Program-made: the position numbers and the translations under genes
Assembly (NCBI GenBank): GCA_022728415.1
Contig: JAIJJM010000126.1
Location: 1 to 6,406, forward strand
Source of the DNA: Collinsella sp.
GTDB lineage: Bacteria; Actinomycetota; Coriobacteriia; Coriobacteriales; Coriobacteriaceae
DNA length: 6,406 nucleotides
Direction of reading: 5' to 3'
Shown: positions 1 to 5,172 of the stretch, in pieces
Numbering within the stretch: the stretch's first letter is position 1
Layout: every line of letters starts with the position of its first letter
The notes under the pieces: model-generated
The model's input: only the letters and a program-made list of their open reading frames with translations
Database searches by the model: none
What the model was told of the DNA's origin: nothing

Positions 1-557
1 ATCGCGCCGAGCTCGTCCGCATTGCCACCGAGGTCGAGGGCCATCCCGATAACGTCGCTCCCGCCATCCTGGGCGGCGCCGTCTGTTCCTTTACGCCGAC
101 CGATTCGCTGCCCCAGTGCCTGCGCTACGAGGTGAGCGATCGCTTGCGTTTTATTACCGTGATCCCGCCCTACGAGGTACATACGAGCGAGGCGCGCAAG
201 GTCGTGCCGCAGGAGATTCCGCTCTCCACCGCCGTGTGGCAGATGGGCCGCATCGCCGGCATGACGCGCGGCTTGGAGACCGGCGACCTTGACCTGATTG
301 CCGCCGCCAACGACGACCGCATCCAGGAGCCCTATCGCCGCCGCCTCATCCCCGACTACAACGCTGTGCGCGACACCTGCCTTAACGGGGGCGCCAAGAC
401 CATCTGGATCAGCGGTTCGGGCTCGACCCTTATGGCCGTGACCGACGACACCATCGTGGCGAAGTTCCTACAGGTCAAGCTGCGCGAGCAGTTCCCCAGG
501 TGTGCGACGCATATTCTGACGTGCGACACGGAAGGCGCTCAAATCGAGTACCTGTAG
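1..557 (+). CDS. thrB: Homoserine kinase, 3' part (5' end outside window)
   Basis: Homoserine kinase phosphorylates L-homoserine with ATP to O-phosphohomoserine, the penultimate step of threonine synthesis in the cytoplasm. The reading frame is open from base 3 to the TAG at 555-557, giving 184 codons of a protein usually near 300 residues, so roughly the N-terminal third is missing off the left edge. Visible motifs are EGHPDNVAPAILGG near the start, a hallmark of this GHMP-kinase branch, and the C-terminal GHMP motif as SGSGSTLMAV, preceded by GGAKTIWI. An ATG-like start does not occur at 132; that codon is an internal GTG and the family homology clearly continues upstream of it. The codon use is GC-rich, as in the core genes on the right of the window. 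The next gene on this strand is about 280 bases away, behind a strong hairpin, so thrB is probably the last gene of its transcript. Confidence 0.95.
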   Translation, partial: RAELVRIATEVEGHPDNVAPAILGGAVCSFTPTDSLPQCLRYEVSDRLRFITVIPPYEVHTSEARKVVPQEIPLSTAVWQMGRIAGMTRGLETGDLDLIAAANDDRIQEPYRRRLIPDYNAVRDTCLNGGAKTIWISGSGSTLMAVTDDTIVAKFLQVKLREQFPRCATHILTCDTEGAQIEYL

Positions 558-588
558 CGCCCTGCCTCATTGCCCTCACCGGTCCCCT

Positions 589-689
589 TGGCGCCTCCCC
601 TGAAAACGTCCTCGATCATGAATTGCCCCGTCGTGCGCTTCGAGCGACGGGGCAATTCGATCTGCGGATTGTTTTCAGGGGAGGCGCCA
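589..689. repeat. 101-nt nested inverted repeat (long hairpin) after thrB
   Basis: The outer arms 589-607 and 671-689 are perfect 19-bp reverse complements (TGGCGCCTCCCCTGAAAAC and its complement). The inner arms 620-633 and 645-658 are perfect 14-bp complements (GAATTGCCCCGTCG) around an 11-nt loop. Between them GATC at 614-617 pairs with GATC at 659-662, and 608-613 pairs with 664-669 with one mismatch and a G-U pair. Almost the whole element therefore folds into one stem. The inner stem could stop thrB transcription, but no clear U-run follows it. The size and nesting are more than a normal terminator needs, so it may be a miniature repeat element or a structured RNA. I see no target-site duplication at its ends. 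Confidence 0.8.
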
Positions 690-750
690 TCGTATTTCAG
701 GCCGCATGTCGTTTGCAAGGCCTATCTCCCTGCGGGCAAAAACCGTACAA

Positions 751-771
751 GTTGCATTGCGTACATGCAAC
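751..771. promoter_or_regulatory. Palindromic operator-like site
   Basis: GTTGCAT at 751-757 and ATGCAAC at 765-771 are perfect 7-bp inverted arms separated by 7 nt. The site ends right where a candidate -35 box begins, upstream of the secreted-protein gene. That is a usual position for a dimeric repressor or activator. The regulator is unknown; this is inference from symmetry and position. Confidence 0.5.
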
Positions 772-801
772 TTACTCTAAACTGTTTATCTATGCTATTA
801 T
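772..801 (+). promoter_or_regulatory. Candidate sigma-70-type promoter of the secreted-protein gene
   Basis: A weak -35 (TTACTC, 772-777) lies 18 nt before a good -10 (TATTAT, 796-801). This sits in an AT-rich stretch about 20 nt ahead of a strong ribosome-binding site (GGAGGT, 821-826). The preceding palindrome at 751-771 abuts the -35. Confidence 0.4.
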
Positions 802-818
802 TAATTAAGCATCGCAGT

Positions 819-875
819 ATGGAGGTGGTCAAAGTGTGACGCACACTCAAAGCTTCGTTTTTCCTCTCGATACTT
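819..875 (+). other. Disrupted start region: RBS, start codon, in-frame TGA, then signal-peptide codons
   Basis: GGAGGT at 821-826 is well placed for the GTG at 834, but the next codon in frame is TGA (837-839). An ATG at 819 in the same frame also ends at this TGA after six codons (MEVVKV). Directly after the stop the frame reads RTLKASFFLSIL and runs without a break into the secreted protein, supplying the basic n-region and hydrophobic core that the downstream ORF lacks. The simplest reading is a nonsense change at codon 2 (CGA to TGA, restoring an N-terminus beginning MRRTLK). The other frame, from GTG 836, gives only 22 codons with no signal-like sequence, so a frameshift explains less. 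Confidence 0.65.
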
Positions 876-1349
876 TTGATATTACCGATATGTTTCTCGT
901 TTAGCCCTTCGACTGCTTATGCTGCAGAAAGCGATGCTGTCGCAATTTCTGGCGCAACCAAAGATTTTGATGTAACGAAAGGTCCCGAGCAGTCTCATCA
1001 AATCAAGCTTAAGGATGGGACCGTTGCAGTAATAGGAATTAAAAAATCCAATGAACCCAGCCTGATATGGGACAGTTACTACAACAACGCATCTGGAACT
1101 TGGACTATCTATTACAACGGCCCATTTATTTATCGTGAATTTAAAATCAGGATAGCGAACTCGCTCATTGCCAGTGCTTGGGGACAAAACTATACAACTA
1201 TCGGCCGTACGGTAACAAACGAGTCATTTATATGGAACTCGAAACAGGCGACATATCGACTCAATTATGAATCGATGGGGGTTGCGTCTAGCGTCGCCGT
1301 GTTGCAAGCGACCATGGAAGGCAGCACGCTCCACACCTATGCAAACTAG
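876..1349 (+). CDS. Small secreted protein of unknown function, start-defective (DUF5626-like by eye)
   Basis: The frame encodes about 140 mature residues after a signal peptide ending TAYA/AES. The first start downstream of the TGA is TTG 876, which has no ribosome-binding site and would leave a short signal peptide without a charged n-region. The natural start was probably GTG 834, now followed by a stop (see 819-875). The mature part is rich in beta-type residues: DGTVAVIGIKK, a GTWTIYYNGP turn, then FKIRIANSLIASAWG and ATYRLNYES near the C-terminus. It has no lipobox and no mature cysteine. The pattern reminds me of DUF5626-type small exported proteins of Gram-positive gut bacteria, but this is recollection and I assign no function. 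Base composition is clearly more AT-rich than thrB or the right-hand genes, which suggests transfer. A 34-residue membrane protein follows 24 nt downstream, probably on the same transcript. Confidence 0.6.
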   Translation: MILPICFSFSPSTAYAAESDAVAISGATKDFDVTKGPEQSHQIKLKDGTVAVIGIKKSNEPSLIWDSYYNNASGTWTIYYNGPFIYREFKIRIANSLIASAWGQNYTTIGRTVTNESFIWNSKQATYRLNYESMGVASSVAVLQATMEGSTLHTYAN

Positions 1350-1373
1350 ACTCACATCAATTGAGGAAGTTCA

Positions 1374-1478
1374 ATGATTCCAATTCCTGCACGCTCAGAC
1401 ATTATGATCGCTCTCGTTTGGATTCTCATCGGAGTGGTTATTTGGCGTATCTGCAAATGGTTTAAAAACAAGAAATAG
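1374..1478 (+). CDS. 34-residue single-pass membrane microprotein
   Basis: A good ribosome-binding site (GAGGAAG, 1363-1369) precedes ATG 1374, and the frame ends at TAG 1476-1478. The product has a short polar N-terminus (MIPIPARSD), one hydrophobic segment at about residues 10-24 (IMIALVWILIGVVIW), and a basic tail (RICKWFKNKK). That is the layout of a one-helix inner-membrane peptide with its basic end in the cytoplasm. It follows the secreted-protein gene by 24 nt and lies before the shared terminator at 1536-1555, so the two probably form an operon. It could be an accessory or immunity-type peptide for the secreted partner, but that is only inference from pairing. The start codon, RBS, hydrophobic segment and stop are all intact, unlike in its neighbours. 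Confidence 0.6.
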   Translation: MIPIPARSDIMIALVWILIGVVIWRICKWFKNKK

Positions 1479-1522
1479 TTGATACAACGTATATACCATA
1501 GTTGATACAACGTATATACCAT
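1475..1522. repeat. 23-bp tandem duplication with internal palindromes
   Basis: Two copies with a period of 23 bp: 1478-1499 is repeated exactly at 1501-1522, and the preceding ATA is shared by both copies. Each unit holds GTTGATACAAC (4-bp arms, 3-nt centre) followed by the perfect palindrome GTATATAC. The first copy starts on the last base of the microprotein stop codon. It may be a slippage duplication or a paired binding site. Confidence 0.85.
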
Positions 1523-1535
1523 TTATGCGATGTTT

Positions 1536-1562
1536 GGGGCCGTTAAGCCGGCCCCTATTTCT
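1536..1562 (+). terminator. Intrinsic terminator after the secreted-protein/microprotein pair
   Basis: GGGGCCG (1536-1542) and CGGCCCC (1549-1555) form a perfect 7-bp GC stem with a 6-nt loop, followed by TATTTCTATAGCTTTT. A weaker copy of the same idea, CGGC (1621-1624)/GCCG (1632-1635) followed by CTTTTATT, lies downstream as a possible backup. The 1563-1704 stretch holds no other gene that I can support. Confidence 0.7.
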
Positions 1563-1704
1563 ATAGCTTTTCAAGCAGCAGTCAGCCCATTTGGAAGTCG
1601 CAATGCCATTCATACGATTTCGGCCCTTTAAGCCGCTTTTATTGGTAGGGGCTTTTGCTGGCATGGAGCACTTTCTTGTAATGGGCCTTGGCAATATGCC
1701 CGTT

Positions 1705-2403
1705 TTACGCAGCGCTGATTTCTTTGTATTCGAAGACTGGCTCTAGGAGGTCTTCGATGTTGCAGTGTAGGACTTTTGCCATATCCCTTACGGTTGTTAC
1801 CGAGGCTTCGTTGATGTTTCTCTGGCGCTGTTCGTACATTTGGATTGAGCGGAGCGATACGCCCGATTCGTATGCCAGGTCTTATTGGGTTTTCTTGATC
1901 CTCTTTCTTGCCAGCGCCAACTTGGTTTGACGAGGTATTTTCTTCGCCATATCGCATACAAGACGCGCCACGCGTTCCTCCGAGGCTTCGTGCCAGGGGT
2001 AGTACAGGCCGCACAGCACATCAAACGGAACAACATGCAGCAGGTTTTCAAAAGGCTCTCCTAGACGCCACTGTAGATACGCCAATATCCAGCCCGTCCA
2101 GTATTCCGGTGTCTTCTCAAATCGATAGGAACGATCTGGCATCGACCCCGCTTGGTAACCAGACCTTTCGGCAATGAGTGCGAATAACTCAACGCCCGAT
2201 TTTCCCGATACGACCCATGCGTTTCCACGTTCAAACTCACGGGCCACGCCGCTCAAACAAAAGAGCTCAGCGACTTCTGATCCTTCTGCTCCATAGTCGT
2301 TTACGGCATAGTCAAAGCAGTCGCCGAGGTTGTTCATTGCGTCCTCGAGGTAGTAGACGGGATATGTCCTACTCGGCCCACAATCCGTTAACTCTTGGAT
2401 CAT
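1705..2403 (-). pseudogene. XRE-type HTH protein (antitoxin-like), interrupted by an internal TAA
   Basis: From ATG 2403 (RBS GGAGGG at 2413-2418, 9-nt spacing) the frame runs 173 codons to a TAA at 1882-1884. The same frame then continues 58 codons to TAA 1705-1707. Residues 18-155 form the N-terminal domain seen in a family of gut-bacterial regulators: YLEDAMNNLGDCFDYAVND, an ELFCLSGVA segment, SGKSGVEL, and PEYWTGWILAYLQW. Residues 160-222 are an XRE helix-turn-helix: ARKRIKKTQ, [stop], DLAYESGVSLRSIQMYEQR, then AKVLHCNIEDLLE. The stop falls between helix 1 and helix 2, exactly where the family has a second Gln (TQQDLA), so CAA-to-TAA is the likely change. Intact members end soon after the EDLLE motif, as this frame does. 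The shortened product would lack DNA-recognition helices. From memory, such proteins lie beside DUF3990/DUF3791 genes; the upstream fragment fits that. It overlaps that fragment by 35 nt. Confidence 0.75.
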
Positions 2404-2587
2404 TTAAATCAACCCTCCCTGCCATCAAATCCCTAATGTCGACACCCTCGGTGTCAAATCCGTTTACCGTATCCAGGTACTTGCGTCGAGCGTTCTGTTC
2501 TCGCTCAAATCGTTTGGGATAAAACTCAGCTCCCGAGGCCTGCTTCCAATCGCGGAACCTGATCGCCGAGAACGCGCGCTCACTCAT
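2369..2587 (-). CDS. Small ORF, probable C-terminal remnant of a DUF3990-type toxin-like protein
   Basis: This is a 72-codon ORF with ATG at 2587. The frame is also open upstream of the ATG, and the codons from 2611 read DLGIQYALMSERAFSAIRFR. This resembles the end of DUF3990 proteins, which typically close with a D-Q-Y-x-F-x-(T/S)-E-(K/R)-A motif followed by a hydrophobic strand. The apparent similarity therefore starts before the ATG, as expected for a gene that lost its N-terminal part (about 130 residues in a normal member). The remaining tail, YPKRFEREQNARRKYLDTVNGF through RVDLNDPRVNGLWAE, is charged and not recognised by me. Its 3' end overlaps the start of the XRE-type gene by 35 nt, a tight coupling typical of toxin-antitoxin pairs. 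No good RBS precedes the ATG. An alternative is an intact small protein of a family I do not know. Confidence 0.45.
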   Translation of the reverse strand: MSERAFSAIRFRDWKQASGAEFYPKRFEREQNARRKYLDTVNGFDTEGVDIRDLMAGRVDLNDPRVNGLWAE

Positions 2588-2615
2588 AAGCGCATATTGA
2601 ATACCTAGGTCTCCT

Positions 2616-2638
2616 AAAAAACTATCACTGAGGTGATA
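2616..2638 (-). terminator. Weak intrinsic terminator of ysxC
   Basis: On the minus strand TATCAC-CTCA-GTGATA forms a 6-bp stem with a 4-nt loop (2623-2638), followed after one G by six T residues (2616-2621). It lies 33 nt beyond the ysxC stop. The stem is AT-rich, so some read-through into the toxin-like fragment is likely. Confidence 0.55.
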
Positions 2639-2670
2639 TAGATAAGAGCTTTTGAGGGGCTGTAGCTCGA

Positions 2671-3261
2671 TTAGAGGCAGGCCTCGGCGATGCGGCGCTT
2701 GAGTTCGTCGATGCCGGTGCCGGTCTGGGAGCTTGTGATGATCACGTTTTCGGCCGGAACGTTGAGCTGCTTTTTGATGGCTGCTGCCTGGCGGGCCTGC
2801 TGGGTGCGGCTGAGTTTGTCGGCCTTGGTGAGGCAGACGATAAAGTTGAACTCGTTGCCCTGCAGGTAGTCGATCATGTCATGGTCGAGCTTGCTGGGGT
2901 CGTGACGAATATCCACCAGTGACACGACCAGGTTAAAGCTGCGCTCTGAGTCGAAGAAGTCACCGATGAGCTCGGCCCAACGATCGCGCTCGGCCTTGGA
3001 ACGGCGGGCGAAACCGTAGCCCGGCAGGTCCACAAAGTGTACGTCGTCAGCCTCGAAGAAGTTAATGTTGCTCGTCTTGCCCGGCGTGCTCGAAACCTTA
3101 ACCAGGTTCTTGCGGCCAAAGAGCTTGTTCATGATGGACGACTTGCCCACATTGGAGCGACCCACAAAGCTCACCTCGGGACAGGTGGACTCGGGAATCT
3201 GCGAAACCTTGCCGTAGCTGGCAACAAACTTGGCAAGCTGGTAGTTAATGGAATCGGCCAT
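2671..3261 (-). CDS. ysxC: Ribosome-biogenesis GTP-binding protein YsxC/EngB
   Basis: YsxC (EngB, YihA) is an essential cytoplasmic TRAFAC GTPase needed for late assembly of the 50S ribosomal subunit. The 196-residue length matches the family. The GTPase motifs are complete and in order: G1 GRSNVGKS at 34-41, G2 TPGKT at 59-63, G3 DLPG at 78-81 within the family signature DLPGYGFA, G4 TKAD at 145-148, and a G5-like TSS at 176-178. ATG 3261 has an ideal ribosome-binding site, AAGGAG at 3267-3272 with 5-nt spacing, and the product begins with the expected short helix ahead of the GTPase fold. It follows mtnN by 42 nt on the same strand, so they are probably co-transcribed. A weak terminator at 2616-2638 follows. 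Nothing in the gene looks damaged, in contrast to the genes just downstream. Confidence 0.97.
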   Translation of the reverse strand: MADSINYQLAKFVASYGKVSQIPESTCPEVSFVGRSNVGKSSIMNKLFGRKNLVKVSSTPGKTSNINFFEADDVHFVDLPGYGFARRSKAERDRWAELIGDFFDSERSFNLVVSLVDIRHDPSKLDHDMIDYLQGNEFNFIVCLTKADKLSRTQQARQAAAIKKQLNVPAENVIITSSQTGTGIDELKRRIAEACL

Positions 3262-3303
3262 GGATACTCCTTGGTCGTAGGTTCTTACAATAGAGATGCA
3301 CGA

Positions 3304-4041
3304 CTACGCAGCGGCGATGCGGCGGACGATATCGAGCGTCATGCCGCTCGCGGTGCGGGCGTACTCGTCCAAATCGAACTCTCGCTCGCAAAATGCGTCA
3401 TATGCCTCGTCACAATTATCGCTGATAGCACGCAGCACCAGACAATCGACACCGTTCTTGGCTGCAATATGGGCAATTGCAGCACCTTCCATCTCAACGC
3501 AATCGGCATGCGTCGCCTCGATGGCGGCGGTGCGCATGGCGTCGCCCGTTACAAAGCGGTCGCCTGTAGCGATAGTGCCAACCAGGAACTGCTTGGGGTC
3601 CTTCTCCGCAGCCGCCACATCCAACGATGCGTCCACAAACCCGTGCTCGACAAGCACAGCAGTTGCAATATCAACCAGAGCCGGAGCCGAGACAAATTCT
3701 TCAAGTCCCGGCGCCGACTCGGCGATGAGCGCCGTGTCGGTATCGAGATAGCGCAGACACTTGCCTATAACCACGTCATTAATATGGAGCCTGGGGTTCA
3801 GACCACCCGCAATGCCCGAAAACACAACGGCCTGCGGAGCAGCTTTGCTGACGAGATGCTGCGTTGCGGCGGCAGCGTTCACGGTACCCATGCCAGCGGT
3901 CGTGGCGACCACAGACAAACCGTCAAGCTCGCCGCTTACAACGGTCAAGCCCGCCTCTTGCGACACACGAGCGCCGTTCAGTTCTTCTTTAATCTGCGCA
4001 ACCTCTTTTTCGAGTGCACCGATAATCGCGATGGTAGGCAT
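3304..4041 (-). CDS. mtnN: 5'-methylthioadenosine/S-adenosylhomocysteine nucleosidase
   Basis: MtnN (Pfs) hydrolyses the glycosidic bond of MTA, SAH and 5'-deoxyadenosine, feeding methionine and adenine salvage and removing inhibitors of SAM-using enzymes. The product has the full family pattern. MPTIAIIGALEKEV carries the catalytic-acid region (Glu 13). SGIAGG is at 75-80. VEMEGAAIAH at 182-191 is the nucleoside-binding segment, and RAISDN at 204-209 supplies the catalytic Asp 208. I chose ATG 4041 because it gives the usual N-terminus (beta strand straight from Met) and has a G-rich site (GGGGGA) just upstream. The longer frame begins with TTG 4053 and adds only four atypical residues. Length is 245 residues against about 230-240 for the family. 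It lies between pflA (126 nt upstream) and ysxC (42 nt downstream), all on one strand. Confidence 0.95.
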   Translation of the reverse strand: MPTIAIIGALEKEVAQIKEELNGARVSQEAGLTVVSGELDGLSVVATTAGMGTVNAAAATQHLVSKAAPQAVVFSGIAGGLNPRLHINDVVIGKCLRYLDTDTALIAESAPGLEEFVSAPALVDIATAVLVEHGFVDASLDVAAAEKDPKQFLVGTIATGDRFVTGDAMRTAAIEATHADCVEMEGAAIAHIAAKNGVDCLVLRAISDNCDEAYDAFCEREFDLDEYARTASGMTLDIVRRIAAA

Positions 4042-4116
4042 ACCATCCCCCAAACCTGTGAAAACTGCTTATCCACGGTATGGTACCAGCATTTTGGCTC
4101 AACCGTGTCAGCACCA

Positions 4117-4137
4117 AGCCGTTAGGCCAGTACGGCT
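4117..4137. other. Small hairpin in the pflA-mtnN gap
   Basis: AGCCGT (4117-4122) and ACGGCT (4132-4137) form a 6-bp stem with a 9-nt loop inside the 126-nt gap between pflA and mtnN. No U-run follows on either strand, so it is not a convincing terminator. I see no confident promoter in this gap, which leaves co-transcription of pflA and mtnN possible. Confidence 0.3.
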
Positions 4138-4167
4138 CAGGAATCATAAAGGGGCTCATATGGCACA

Positions 4168-4986
4168 CTAGCCGATGGCGTTTTTGAGCTCCGCGCGGCG
4201 CTTTTTCATGCCCGTCATGACGGCGTTGCGCAGCTCGGGCATGCGCGCGGCATCCATCTGGGGCACGCCCTCAAGCTTATAGGGAATCCCCAGCTGCTCA
4301 TATTTGACGATACCCATGGTGTGATACGGCAGCATCTCCAGGCCGACCACGTTATGCCACGGGGCAATCAGACGACCGAGCTCCTCGCATTCCTCCACCG
4401 TGTCGGTAATGCCCGGCACCACCACGTGGCGGATAACGACCTTAATCTTGCGACGCGCGAGCTCATCACCAAACGCCAGAATACGTGCGGGATCGCAACC
4501 GGTCAGCTTTTTATGCTCGACGGGATCGGCATGTTTAATGTCGAGCAGCACCATATCGGTCTCGTTGAGTACGGCATAAAACTTCTCGGGATGCGCGGGA
4601 TCGAACGCATAGCCGCAGCTATCCAAGCAGGTATGCACGCGACCATCGGGGTTATTGTGCATGGCGTGGAACAGGTCGGCCAAAAACGCGGGCTGCAGGA
4701 GCGGCTCACCGCCGGACACCGTAATACCACCGCTGCGGTAAAACTCATGGTTGCTCTGGAACTCGTCCATCAGGTGTTCGACGGTCACCATGGTGCCGCC
4801 GCTAACCGACCAGGTATCGGGGTTGTGGCAATACGCACAGCGCATGGGGCAGCCTTGGACAAACACTACGAAGCGGATGCCGGGACCGTCGACCGTACCC
4901 ATTGTTTCAATCGAATGTACGCGGCCCAGGGCAAACGCAGAGTCCTCGGGGCGAGCGTCCACACCCTCGAGCGTCATCTCAGCCAT
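4168..4986 (-). CDS. pflA: Pyruvate formate-lyase-activating enzyme (radical SAM)
   Basis: PflA uses a 4Fe-4S cluster and SAM to make a 5'-deoxyadenosyl radical that installs the glycyl radical on pyruvate formate-lyase, switching on anaerobic pyruvate cleavage to acetyl-CoA and formate. The product shows GTVDGPGIRFVVFVQGC, the radical-SAM cluster motif CPMRCAYC (Cys 46, 50 and 53 in the start used here), HNPDTW directly after it, SGGEP at 91-95, DIKHADP in the middle and LPYHTMG near the C-terminus. It lacks the extra ferredoxin-like cysteine insert of other glycyl-radical activases, which favours PflA itself. ATG 4986 has AAGG 8 nt upstream; ATG 5007 adds seven residues but has no visible RBS, and a later ATG at 4977 is also possible. 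Either way the N-terminus is about 15-25 residues longer than in E. coli PflA. No pflB lies in this window. Confidence 0.93.
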   Translation of the reverse strand: MAEMTLEGVDARPEDSAFALGRVHSIETMGTVDGPGIRFVVFVQGCPMRCAYCHNPDTWSVSGGTMVTVEHLMDEFQSNHEFYRSGGITVSGGEPLLQPAFLADLFHAMHNNPDGRVHTCLDSCGYAFDPAHPEKFYAVLNETDMVLLDIKHADPVEHKKLTGCDPARILAFGDELARRKIKVVIRHVVVPGITDTVEECEELGRLIAPWHNVVGLEMLPYHTMGIVKYEQLGIPYKLEGVPQMDAARMPELRNAVMTGMKKRRAELKNAIG

Positions 4987-5035
4987 TCCCGCTACCTTGC
5001 CTCTCATTGGTTTTAGCTACATAAATGCCAGACTC

Positions 5036-5063
5036 ATTCTAGCCCATACGCATGATGGCGAAA
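5036..5063 (-). promoter_or_regulatory. Candidate pflA promoter
   Basis: On the minus strand TAGAAT (5036-5041) is a good -10 box. A weak -35, TTTCGC (5058-5063), lies 16 nt upstream of it. The site is about 50 nt ahead of the pflA start and beyond the degV 3' hairpins, consistent with pflA starting its own transcript. Confidence 0.35.
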
Positions 5064-5110
5064 CGGTTTAGCAGTCATTTGGGTTGTTCTATTTGGCCCC
5101 ACGCAAGAGC

Positions 5111-5139
5111 GGCGGGAAGGTTGTCGCTACCCGCCCGCC
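5111..5139 (-). terminator. Possible terminator hairpin of degV
   Basis: GGCGGG (5111-5116) pairs with CCCGCC at 5130-5135 or the overlapping copy at 5134-5139. On the minus strand the stem is followed only by GCTCTTGCG, so the U-run is poor. It lies about 35-60 nt past the degV stop. Confidence 0.4.
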
Positions 5140-5172
5140 ACCGAGGCAATAGAAATCGATAGAGGCCAGGCC

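Noticed and set aside
500..839. Two plus-strand frames across the thrB 3' end and the long hairpin
   Set aside because: They run through the inverted repeat and the promoter region, lack a sensible RBS, and show no protein-like pattern.
1475..1522. CRISPR array
   Set aside because: There are only two units in direct tandem with no spacer between them.
1395..1694. A 99-codon minus-strand frame across the tandem repeat and terminator
   Set aside because: It covers the microprotein gene, the repeat and the terminator, has no RBS, and its sequence is low in recognisable structure.
4069..4077. TTATCCACG, one base off the DnaA-box consensus
   Set aside because: It is a single isolated match without neighbouring boxes or an AT-rich unwinding region, and sits in a gap between pflA and mtnN. 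Chance is the best explanation.
3037..4125. A long plus-strand open frame of 362 codons opposite ysxC and mtnN
   Set aside because: It lies antisense to two clear conserved genes, has no recognisable motifs, and long antisense frames are common in GC-rich coding DNA.
4321..5016. A 231-codon plus-strand frame opposite pflA
   Set aside because: The minus strand carries complete radical-SAM motifs, so this is a shadow frame.
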